This document shows positions 1 to 5,360 of a DNA stretch of 12,619 bases, in pieces. The position numbers and the translations under genes were made by a program. Location: positions 1 through 12,619 of the forward strand of contig CAYTKP010000026.1 in NCBI GenBank assembly GCA_964438695.1, written 5' to 3'. Positions within the stretch are counted from its first letter, which is position 1. Each line of letters opens with the position of its first letter. The DNA is from Phoenicimicrobium sp964438695. GTDB lineage: Bacteria; Atribacterota; Phoenicimicrobiia; Phoenicimicrobiales; Phoenicimicrobiaceae. The notes under the pieces are model-generated. The model did not search any database, was not told where the DNA came from, and was given only the letters and a program-made list of their open reading frames with translations.

Positions 1-54
1 ATTATCACCACAAGCGGAAAGAGCGGAGTGGATATGTAAATCAATCTGTATCAG
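1..54 (-). CDS. PHP-domain protein, N-terminal 18 codons (partial)
   Basis: Only the start of this gene is in the window. Reading leftward from 54, the frame gives MIQIDLHIHSALSACGDN, and DLHIHSALSxCGDN is the classic first motif of PHP-domain metal-dependent phosphoesterases, its two histidines (HxH) being metal ligands. No ATG or GTG is available: an in-frame stop lies 18 nt before the CTG at 54-52, and the frame then offers only CTG, ATA and ATT. A strong GGAGG sits about 6 nt before the CTG, so I place the start there. The gene overlaps the end of the preceding DRTGG gene by 14 nt, so translation is probably coupled. PHP proteins of this kind are found beside DRTGG and ATPase genes in hydrogenase loci of other anaerobes; their substrate is unknown to me. 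The motif is clear, the start codon is uncertain. Confidence 0.75.
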   Translation of the reverse strand, partial: MIQIDLHIHSALSACGDN

Positions 55-385
55 TTTTCCCCTCCATCATACAATATATTTCTCCACAAATATTAAAAGA
101 ATTCTCCTTGGTTCGAAGTAAACTAATATTCTCTTCTCTGGCTTTTTTAATTACATCTCCCTCTATTGTTATATCATTAGTAAAGACAATAGCTTTGATA
201 TCCTTAATAAGGGCTACTGCAATACTATTTTTGTGAGCCTGGATAGTAATCCAAATACTATCTGGTTCAGCATGAGCCATGACATCAGACATCAAATCTC
301 CACAATAACCTGCTTTAATTTCACAGTCACCTTCATAAACAACTTTTTCTAACTTACATTTTTCTATAATTTTACTTAGTTTCAT
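41..385 (-). CDS. DRTGG-domain protein (first of two paralogues)
   Basis: A small soluble protein of 114 residues with no membrane segment. The pattern 'AGYCGDLMSDVMAHA...WITIQAHKNSIAVA' (about residues 25-58), followed by an alternating beta/alpha pattern ending in 'KAREENISLLRT' (82-93), is that of stand-alone DRTGG-domain proteins, which are often mislabelled HPr serine kinase because the domain also occurs there. No kinase P-loop is present, so a kinase function is not supported. ATG start with AGGAGA about 7 nt upstream. It overlaps the upstream CBS/ATPase gene by 14 nt and the downstream PHP gene by 14 nt, so all are one operon. The role is unknown; a ligand-sensing or regulatory role with the neighbouring ATPase and CBS domains is inference from context. 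Confidence 0.85.
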   Translation of the reverse strand: MKLSKIIEKCKLEKVVYEGDCEIKAGYCGDLMSDVMAHAEPDSIWITIQAHKNSIAVALIKDIKAIVFTNDITIEGDVIKKAREENISLLRTKENSFNICGEIYCMMEGKTDTD

Positions 386-1319
386 TTTTTTCTCCTAAAT
401 TAATTATTGCTTTTAGCAAAGTACCTGTTTTTAAAGAAGATTTAATTTCAAATTTATCGGCACAACGTTGTATATTAGGAAGCCCCATTCCTGCGCCAAA
501 ACCCAAAGCTCTAATTTTTTCAGATGCAGTAGTATACCCTGGTGTTAAGGCCAACTCTATATTAGAAATTCCTGGGCCCCTATCATATGCACAAACTACC
601 GCATTATTATTATCAACCTCAATAGTAATATGACCCCCTAAAGAATGAAGACAAATATTCATTTCTGCTTCATAACATATAATAGCAATTCTACGAATAA
701 TTTCTTTGCTGACTCCGAGGTTCTGGAAATATTTTTTAGTTATACTGGCCACTCTACCAGCATTGTTAAAATCGTCTGCCTTAACTTCAAATCGAAGCCT
801 TTTTTTGCTAACTTTTTCCAGTATTCTATTAGAAATTTTTCCACCCTTCACTTCTTCATCCTTAACCTTCTCAGCAATTGATTGGACTTCGACCAACAAT
901 CTATTTAGAATATCACTCATAGTTATTATTCCAACGATTTTTCTAGTATTTAGTGATTCCGTAACCGGAATCCGTCCTACTCCATACTTTTCAAATTTAC
1001 GAATCGCATAAACTACTGAAAAATTCTGCGGGACAGTAATTACCTCTCTGGTTAAATAATTAGTAATTTTATCATCAATATAATTCTTATCAAAAGCGGT
1101 AATAATATCATCAATACTTACAATTCCTACGATATTTTTCTCTTTATCAAGAATAGGAACGCCTGATATCTTCTTTGCTTTAAGTTTTAATTGAATCTCT
1201 CTAAAAGTGGCATTTTCATCAAAAAATATTATATTTTTAGACATAGCTTCTTTAATTTTAATTTCATAGATCAACTCATTAACTAAGGTTAATTTTTCTC
1301 TTAAATAGCTAGATTTCAT
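372..1319 (-). CDS. CBS-domain pair fused to anti-sigma-type (RsbW-like) ATPase
   Basis: Residues about 23-77 and 86-142 are two CBS domains, which usually bind adenosine nucleotides ('KEAMSKNIIFFDENATFREI...GVPILDKEKNIVGIVSIDDII' and 'YLTREVITVPQNFSVVYAI...GRIPVT...IVGIITMSDIL'). After a charged helix (143-175) comes a GHKL ATPase domain (about 176-309) of the RsbW/SpoIIAB class: N-box E217-A-E-M-N221 with H225, G1 box DRGPGI (246-251), G2 box GFGAGMGLPNI (273-283). There is no histidine phospho-acceptor domain, so this resembles a serine kinase or anti-sigma switch more than a two-component sensor. It starts with ATG in an ATGA overlap with the upstream DRTGG gene and has only a weak ribosome site (AAAGGG about 11 nt away), which points to translational coupling. 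The target protein is not identifiable here. Confidence 0.9.
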   Translation of the reverse strand: MKSSYLREKLTLVNELIYEIKIKEAMSKNIIFFDENATFREIQLKLKAKKISGVPILDKEKNIVGIVSIDDIITAFDKNYIDDKITNYLTREVITVPQNFSVVYAIRKFEKYGVGRIPVTESLNTRKIVGIITMSDILNRLLVEVQSIAEKVKDEEVKGGKISNRILEKVSKKRLRFEVKADDFNNAGRVASITKKYFQNLGVSKEIIRRIAIICYEAEMNICLHSLGGHITIEVDNNNAVVCAYDRGPGISNIELALTPGYTTASEKIRALGFGAGMGLPNIQRCADKFEIKSSLKTGTLLKAIINLGEKNETK

Positions 1320-1666
1320 TTAGTCTTTTTTCCCTTTAATAATTCTTCTACTATCCTTCTACAGGAATCAAACATTAATTTATCGGTCTTTAAGAGAGGG
1401 ATATGATGGGATCTGGCCAAACCAATCGTTTCTTGAGGGGGTAATTTGCCTCGTACAAAAACAATAGCAATAGCCCCAGTTAATTCGGCTGTGCGCACAA
1501 CTTGTAAAGAGGTTAAACCGGTTAAGAGCACATAATTATCCTTAGAATAAGCTAATATATCACTTAGAAGATCAGCTGCCCCAAATCCTTTAATTTCTTG
1601 CTCTAAATATTTTTCACCACATAAAACTTCTGCATCTAAAATGCGAATTAAATCTTTAATTATCAC
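1316..1666 (-). CDS. DRTGG-domain protein (second paralogue, first gene of its operon)
   Basis: A 116-residue soluble protein related to the DRTGG protein at 385-41. The shared core reads 'GFGAADLLSDILAYS..NYVLLTGLTSLQVVRTAEL' (about 27-62) and then 'IAIVFVRGKLPPQETIGLARSHHIPLLKTD' in place of the sister's 'IKAIVFTND...ARENISLLRT' type of ending. GTG start (1666-1664) with AAGGAGA 6-7 nt upstream. It is the first gene after an 86-nt gap that carries a Rex operator, and it overlaps the CBS/ATPase gene by 4 nt. Having two divergent copies flank the ATPase suggests a heteromeric sensor, but that is inference. The biochemical function of stand-alone DRTGG proteins is unknown to me. Confidence 0.85.
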   Translation of the reverse strand: MIIKDLIRILDAEVLCGEKYLEQEIKGFGAADLLSDILAYSKDNYVLLTGLTSLQVVRTAELTGAIAIVFVRGKLPPQETIGLARSHHIPLLKTDKLMFDSCRRIVEELLKGKKTK

Positions 1667-1712
1667 CGCAATCTCCTTATAATAATTAGGACTTTTATTC
1701 TTAATGAATATT

Positions 1713-1730
1713 TTGTGAAAAATATCACAA
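1713..1730. promoter_or_regulatory. Rex operator (near-consensus 18-bp palindrome)
   Basis: The plus strand reads TTGTGAAAAATATCACAA: half-sites TTGTGA and TCACAA are perfect inverted repeats around a 6-nt spacer. The Rex consensus known from many bacteria is TTGTGAA-N4-TTCACAA, and this site differs at one specified position. It lies 47 nt upstream of the GTG start of the DRTGG gene and 23 nt past the rex stop codon, so Rex encoded next door probably represses the DRTGG/ATPase/PHP operon when NADH is low. I could not identify convincing -35/-10 boxes around it. Confidence 0.85.
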
Positions 1731-1752
1731 TTTGAAATACAAAGAAATTATA

Positions 1753-2388
1753 TCACTTAGACAAATAATATGTCAACTCCTCAAACTCCAAAGAAAGATC
1801 TACATTATGTATCCTCACTTCTGAGGACAAGGAAAGCCGAAGGGGAGCAAAATTTAAAATAGCTTTAATCCCACCTGCAACCATTTTATCTGCCACTTCT
1901 TGAGCAAATTCAGCAGGTACCACTAATACTCCTATATCTATATTTTTATCTCGGATAAATTTTTCCACTTCTTTTATATCATAAATAGAAATATGACCAA
2001 TTTTCTTGCCTATCTTTAGAGGATCCTTATCGAAAATTCCCTTAATTAAAAAACCTCTGTTCCGAAATCCTCTATATCTCGCCAATGCTTTGCCTAAATT
2101 TCCGGCTCCAACAATAATAGCCGACCATTTTTTATCCAGTCCTAATATCTTTTCTAATTCTTTAACGAGATTTATTGCTAGATATCCAATGCCTCTTTTG
2201 CCAAATTGGCCAAAGTAGGCTAAATCCTTGCGAATTTGTGCGGAATTAATTCCAGTTAAAGCGGATATTTCGGAAGAAGATATAAATAATGGTTCTTTTT
2301 TATCTTCAGTCTTAATTATGTTTTCTAAACAGCGATGGTATATACATAAACGATTTACAGTAACAGAAGGAATATTTCTTTTCTTCAA
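1753..2388 (-). CDS. rex: Redox-sensing transcriptional repressor Rex
   Basis: A 211-residue protein of the usual Rex length. An N-terminal winged helix (about 5-82) carries 'SSSEISALTGINSAQIRKDL' and 'FGKRGIGY', the recognition helix and wing typical of the family. A Rossmann domain (about 88-190) has the dinucleotide loop GAGNLG (94-99), an Asp at the end of the second strand (D120) that favours NADH, and the signature 'ILNFAP' (177-182). The C-terminal helix (about 197-209) would swap between subunits of the dimer. Rex leaves DNA when NADH rises and controls fermentation and hydrogenase genes in many anaerobes. The start is TTG (2388-2386) with GGAG 8 nt upstream inside the end of the SPOR gene; the conserved 'IPSVTVNRL' follows directly, so a later start is unlikely. 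A Rex operator lies 23 nt after its stop. Confidence 0.97.
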   Translation of the reverse strand: MKKRNIPSVTVNRLCIYHRCLENIIKTEDKKEPLFISSSEISALTGINSAQIRKDLAYFGQFGKRGIGYLAINLVKELEKILGLDKKWSAIIVGAGNLGKALARYRGFRNRGFLIKGIFDKDPLKIGKKIGHISIYDIKEVEKFIRDKNIDIGVLVVPAEFAQEVADKMVAGGIKAILNFAPLRLSLSSEVRIHNVDLSLEFEELTYYLSK

Positions 2389-2399
2389 ACTTATTGCTC

Positions 2400-2996
2400 C
2401 TATTCTTGCCTCGTGGTTACAAAAATCGGATAACCCAATTTCTTTAATCGTTGCGATAAATTCTGAGCGTCCTTGTAATTTTTAAATTCACCTACCTGAA
2501 CTTTATAAAGAGTCTTCCCTTTAATTACATAAGTCTGATATCCTTTACCCCTTATTTCTTTTGCTAAACTCTGAGCATTTTTTTCGGAAGAAAAAGCACC
2601 GACCTGAACAGTATATATTTTCTTTTCTGAAACTGTCTCAGGCTCCTTTAAAACCTTTATTTCTGACTCTGCTTCAGGGGTTTTGACTATGACTGGCTCA
2701 GTAACTAAAGGTTTTTCCGGGGGAATAATTTCTTTTTCAATTTCCTCACTGTTGATTTTTTCCTCTTCTTTAACTTTTTCTACGGTTATCTCTTGGGACA
2801 TTTCAACAGGGGTCTCAGTTATCAAAGTCTTTTGTTCCTCTTCTTCCGCAATTACCGGTGTTTCAGGGGGTATATAGCTTTTGTCCCTGGCTAAATGGAA
2901 AGCAACGCCTAAAATTACTATCGCACCAATTAATATAATAAGTGTCTCCAGGTTACTCCTGCTTTTTCTTTTATAAATCCTGCTTGCTTTTCTCAT
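2400..2996 (-). CDS. Single-pass membrane protein with C-terminal SPOR domain
   Basis: A 198-residue protein with a basic N-terminus (RKASRIYKRKSR), one membrane helix (about 17-35), a long Glu/Pro-rich linker (about 40-124) and a SPOR domain (about 127-195) with two RNP-like beta-alpha repeats ('YTVQVGAFSSEKNAQSLAKEI' style, then 'YKVQVGEFKNYKDAQNLSQRL'). SPOR domains bind glycan strands of septal peptidoglycan lacking stem peptides, so the protein should sit in the inner membrane with the domain outside, as FtsN- and DedD-like proteins do; a division or sporulation role is not shown. ATG start with AGGAG 10 nt upstream. It ends 11 nt before rex, whose ribosome site lies in its last codons, so the two are probably co-transcribed. 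Confidence 0.88.
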   Translation of the reverse strand: MRKASRIYKRKSRSNLETLIILIGAIVILGVAFHLARDKSYIPPETPVIAEEEEQKTLITETPVEMSQEITVEKVKEEEKINSEEIEKEIIPPEKPLVTEPVIVKTPEAESEIKVLKEPETVSEKKIYTVQVGAFSSEKNAQSLAKEIRGKGYQTYVIKGKTLYKVQVGEFKNYKDAQNLSQRLKKLGYPIFVTTRQE

Positions 2997-3125
2997 ATTA
3001 AATCATACTCCTATGATGACCTTTAATGACCTTTAGGAAGATAAATGTTTTATCATATTCGCCATCAATATTATACTTTATATAAATATTCTACCTTAAA
3101 TGTAAAAATCCTTCTTTTATTCTAT

Positions 3126-3154
3126 AATTTATATATATTATTTAATATTGTCAA
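3126..3154 (-). promoter_or_regulatory. Possible promoter for the SPOR-rex unit
   Basis: On the minus strand a perfect TTGACA (3154-3149) is followed after 17 nt by TAAATT (3131-3126), a weak -10 box. A second weaker pair lies closer to the gene: TTTACA (3106-3101), 18 nt, TATAAA (3082-3077). The stretch is so AT-rich that chance matches are likely. The leader to the ATG at 2996 would be about 120 nt or 75 nt. Confidence 0.35.
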
Positions 3155-3221
3155 ATATTTTTTACTATGATAACATATCTAGTGAATAGCCGCTAGTTGT
3201 TAGCGAATAGTATCAGGGCGC

Positions 3222-3316
3222 AAAGTGTAAAGCTAAAAACGCAAAACCAAAACTTAAAGTCTAAAATTAAAGACAAGGTTTTGAATTTTGAATTATGGTT
3301 TTTAGCTTTTCACTTT
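3222..3316. repeat. Imperfect inverted-repeat element
   Basis: Left arm AAAGTGTAAAGCTAAAAACG (3222-3241) pairs with right arm GGTTTTTAGCTTTTCACTTT (3297-3316) at 18 of 20 positions. The inner part is partly self-complementary, made of short A-rich words on the left (CAAAACC, AAAACTTAAAG) and T-rich words on the right (GGTTTTGAATTTTGAATT). A degenerate direct copy of the arm, AACTAAAAACCAAAAACC, follows at 3336-3353 (15 of 18 match to 3231-3248). There is no coding frame, so this could be a MITE-like or other dispersed intergenic repeat, or a structured transcript. Copies elsewhere in the genome are not visible from one window. Confidence 0.6.
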
Positions 3317-3449
3317 AAATTTTAGTTTTATCTTGAACTAAAAACCAAAAACCGTAGATCGATAACCTGTATTTTTCTTGTATTTTAAACCAATTCTCCT
3401 ATTGATTAATTGGGGAATGGGCAAATCGATAAATTTAAGGAATAATTAT

Positions 3450-3899
3450 ATGAATTCAAAAAAACATATTTTAATGGGCATTGGAAATCTTCTTCGAGGT
3501 GATGATGGAATAGGATCAATTATTGCTCAGAAATTCAAAGACCATAATTGGCTTTCTTTAGACTGTGGAGTAGCTCCCGAAAATTTCACTTCAATCATAA
3601 AAAAAAATAGACCCAATCTCTTAGTACTTATTGATGTAGTAGAAATGGGTCTTGAACCTGGTCAATATAGAATAATCCCACCAGAAAAAATTGATATAAT
3701 GCATTTAACCACCCATAGTATTTCTCTTTCCTTTTTAATTTCCTATCTAAAAAATTTTTCTAAAGAAATTATTTTTATTGGTATACAGCCAAAACTTATC
3801 GATTACTCTACCCCTATTAGCCCCGAAATACTTAAAAGTGCTGATGAAATAATAAGAATATTAAAAGATAAAAAACTTAATACCATTAAAAAATTATAG
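3450..3899 (+). CDS. hycI: [NiFe]-hydrogenase maturation endopeptidase, HycI type
   Basis: A 149-residue soluble protease of the HyaD/HybD/HycI family. It shows the N-terminal signature 'MGIGNLLRGDDGIG' (9-22), 'LIDVVEMGLEPGQYRI' (60-75) and 'LTTHSISL' (86-93). D19, D62 and H89 fall where E. coli HycI has its nickel-sensing Asp16, Asp62 and His90. The enzyme clips the C-terminal tail of the large subunit after nickel insertion; the likely substrate is MbhL here, which keeps such a tail. The frame is open from a TTG at 3378, but I chose the ATG at 3450 because the family motif begins within a few residues and AAGGA lies about 9 nt upstream. It is the only plus-strand gene, convergent with the mbh operon with 38 nt between the ends, so it must have its own promoter. 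Confidence 0.92.
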   Translation: MNSKKHILMGIGNLLRGDDGIGSIIAQKFKDHNWLSLDCGVAPENFTSIIKKNRPNLLVLIDVVEMGLEPGQYRIIPPEKIDIMHLTTHSISLSFLISYLKNFSKEIIFIGIQPKLIDYSTPISPEILKSADEIIRILKDKKLNTIKKL

Positions 3900-3937
3900 A
3901 ATTAGCAATTCCTTTATTTTTATCAATTTAAATTATT

Positions 3938-4339
3938 TTAATCAACAATCAACCTGGGTGAGGATTTGTCTGTATCAGCAAGAAGAAATTCTTCACTCAT
4001 TTTCAAACAATTTTTAGGACATATATCATTACATTGAGAACAGAAGATGCAATGATCAATATGAATTTTAATTTTTTTCTTCTCTGGAATAAATTCAATA
4101 GCATTAGCCGGACATACTCTCATGCATAATTTACATCCTATACATTTATCTCTATCATAGACAATCTTCCCTCTATAATTTTTAGGTATTTCTACAGGAG
4201 GATTTATCTTTGCTTCTCCTTTTTCTATCTTTTCTAATAATTTTAATATCGATTCCGGATAATAAGTAACCGGGAATACATTGGTAGCAGGTTTTTTAAA
4301 CAACTGTTTCAATAATTCAAATCCCATTGGAGTTGGCAT
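3938..4339 (-). CDS. mbhN: Mbh hydrogenase ferredoxin-like subunit MbhN (NuoI-like)
   Basis: A 133-residue iron-sulfur protein with two [4Fe-4S] motifs: C66-x2-C69-x2-C72-x3-C76-P and C97-x2-C100-x2-C103-x3-C107-P. In Mbh these two clusters carry electrons from reduced ferredoxin to the cluster in MbhJ. The N-terminal 'PMGFELLKQLFKKPATNVFP' resembles the family's amphipathic helix and loop that dock on the membrane and catalytic subunits. I chose the ATG at 4339 rather than a GTG at 4348, because that GTG lies within a perfect GAGGTGAT ribosome site serving the ATG. It is the last gene of the operon, 10 nt after mbhM. No clear terminator follows it. Confidence 0.93.
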   Translation of the reverse strand: MPTPMGFELLKQLFKKPATNVFPVTYYPESILKLLEKIEKGEAKINPPVEIPKNYRGKIVYDRDKCIGCKLCMRVCPANAIEFIPEKKKIKIHIDHCIFCSQCNDICPKNCLKMSEEFLLADTDKSSPRLIVD

Positions 4340-4343
4340 TTTT

Positions 4344-4351
4344 ATCACCTC
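4344..4351 (-). promoter_or_regulatory. Ribosome binding site that fixes the mbhN start
   Basis: The minus strand reads GAGGTGAT followed by AAAA and ATG. It is fully complementary to the usual 16S rRNA 3' end (AUCACCUC). A GTG inside this site could be taken as a start three codons earlier, but it would leave no room for ribosome binding, so the ATG at 4339-4337 is favoured. Confidence 0.8.
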
Positions 4352-5360
4352 AAATCATAATAGTATCTAAAACAATTAAGCCTAGACCAAGTAATCCTAT
4401 AATTGACAAAGGGACCCAATAAGCGTAGGAAACTTGATCTATTTTTAAACGGGCAGCAGCAACTCTAACAAAAGTCACTTCCGCAAACATTATTAAAAAC
4501 AATTTTACTAAAAAGAATAAAGAGTCAATAACTATGGCAGATAGCCCACTTAAGCTAAACAAGTGGGCAATATTATAGGGGAAAAATAAGACTACGGTTA
4601 GAGAAACCATTACTATTGTCTTTACGGCATCAGCTAAACTGAATAAAGCTAAATTCCTTCCTGAATATTCTACTAATAGCCCGCCAGCTAATTCAGTTTC
4701 CGCCTCGGGAACATCAAAAGGTATTTTTGATAATTCACCAGGAGTTACAACTGCTAAAGTAATCAATAAAAGAATTGCCCCCACAAATCCTAATGGACCA
4801 ACTAATCCCCAAATTGGATGTGCGTTAATCACTGCTAAAGAAAAAATATTTAAATTGGGATAAACCTGGCTTAGCTTCCACCCGATAGTAATCACAGTTG
4901 TAACTAAAGGTAGTTCGTAACTCATCATCATTACCATTTCTCTTTGTGCTCCCACATTGGCATAAGGAGAACCTGAAGCAAACCCTCCCACTACCATTCC
5001 AATTGCCGGTAGGGTCAGTAAATAAATAATTAACACGATATCCCCGTATCCGCTTAATAAGGGAGGAATGTTTCCTAAAGGCAAATAAAATAAAATAGTA
5101 ATAGTAGATACCAGGGTCATTATCGGTACCCCATTAAATATCCAAGAGACCGCATTCTCTGGGACTATATTTTCTTTAATCATTAACTTAAAAAAATCCA
5201 TAAAGGGTTGTCTTATGGGAGGTCCAACTCTTGCCTGCATCTTCGCTGCTAACTTTCTATCAATACCTTTATAAAACAAACCCAATATTACTCCTAAAAA
5301 AGCAATTATGACTGCTCCAATTATTTTTAATAATATTATCAATAGTCCCGCAATAGTCAT
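4350..5360 (-). CDS. mbhM: Mbh hydrogenase membrane anchor subunit MbhM (NuoH-like)
   Basis: A 336-residue, highly hydrophobic protein of about eight membrane helices, the length usual for NuoH/HycD/EchB homologues. Family marks are 'ARVGPPIRQPFMDFFKL' (about 43-59), 'GSPYANVGAQREMVMMMSYELPL' (split about 129-151) and the acidic loop 'PFDVPEAETELAGG' (about 214-227). In complex I and Mbh this subunit links the peripheral redox arm to the ion-pumping arm, and its acidic loop is thought to pass on the redox-driven change. ATG start with AAGGAGG about 9 nt upstream, in an ATGA overlap with mbhL. Confidence 0.95.
   Translation of the reverse strand: MTIAGLLIILLKIIGAVIIAFLGVILGLFYKGIDRKLAAKMQARVGPPIRQPFMDFFKLMIKENIVPENAVSWIFNGVPIMTLVSTITILFYLPLGNIPPLLSGYGDIVLIIYLLTLPAIGMVVGGFASGSPYANVGAQREMVMMMSYELPLVTTVITIGWKLSQVYPNLNIFSLAVINAHPIWGLVGPLGFVGAILLLITLAVVTPGELSKIPFDVPEAETELAGGLLVEYSGRNLALFSLADAVKTIVMVSLTVVLFFPYNIAHLFSLSGLSAIVIDSLFFLVKLFLIMFAEVTFVRVAAARLKIDQVSYAYWVPLSIIGLLGLGLIVLDTIMI

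Larger units (their letters stand above)
2997..3449. other. Gene-free divergent intergenic region
   Basis: This 453-nt stretch separates the SPOR gene (minus) from the hycI-like gene (plus). I see no protein-coding frame with family support and no RNA gene. It holds, in order: a short direct repeat TGACCTTTA/TGACCTTTA (about 3017-3034), AT-rich DNA with promoter-like boxes on the minus strand, a small hairpin CGCTA-GTTGT-TAGCG (3191-3205) flanked by GAATAG repeats, and the imperfect inverted-repeat element at 3222-3316. No clear promoter for the plus-strand gene could be picked out. Confidence 0.7.

Noticed and set aside
645..1011. Open plus-strand frames opposite the CBS/ATPase gene
   Set aside because: They lie entirely antisense to a gene with clear domains, have no recognisable motifs, and arise from the AT-rich codon use of the real gene. 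The same applies to plus-strand frames at 2006-2485, 2683-2877, 7179-7406, 7963-8226, 9409-9597 and 10317-10520.
1316..1666. HPr serine kinase function for the two DRTGG proteins
   Set aside because: Both are about 115 residues with no P-loop or HPr kinase catalytic domain; only the DRTGG-type accessory domain is visible.
3148..3165. Rex-like site TTGTCAAATATTTTTTAC upstream of the SPOR gene
   Set aside because: The left half-site is close to TTGTGAA but the right half matches TTCACAA at only three of seven positions. It looks like AT-rich background.
3378..3449. A longer N-terminus for the hydrogenase protease starting at TTG 3378
   Set aside because: The extra 24 residues have no family counterpart, the TTG has no ribosome site, and the conserved 'GIGNLLRGDDG' motif normally begins within about ten residues of the start, which fits the ATG at 3450.
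3899..3925. Possible terminator hairpin GAATT-AGC-AATTC with T-rich tail after the protease gene
   Set aside because: The stem is only 5 bp, AT-rich, starts in the stop codon, and the tail is broken by other bases. It is too weak to call between the two convergent genes.
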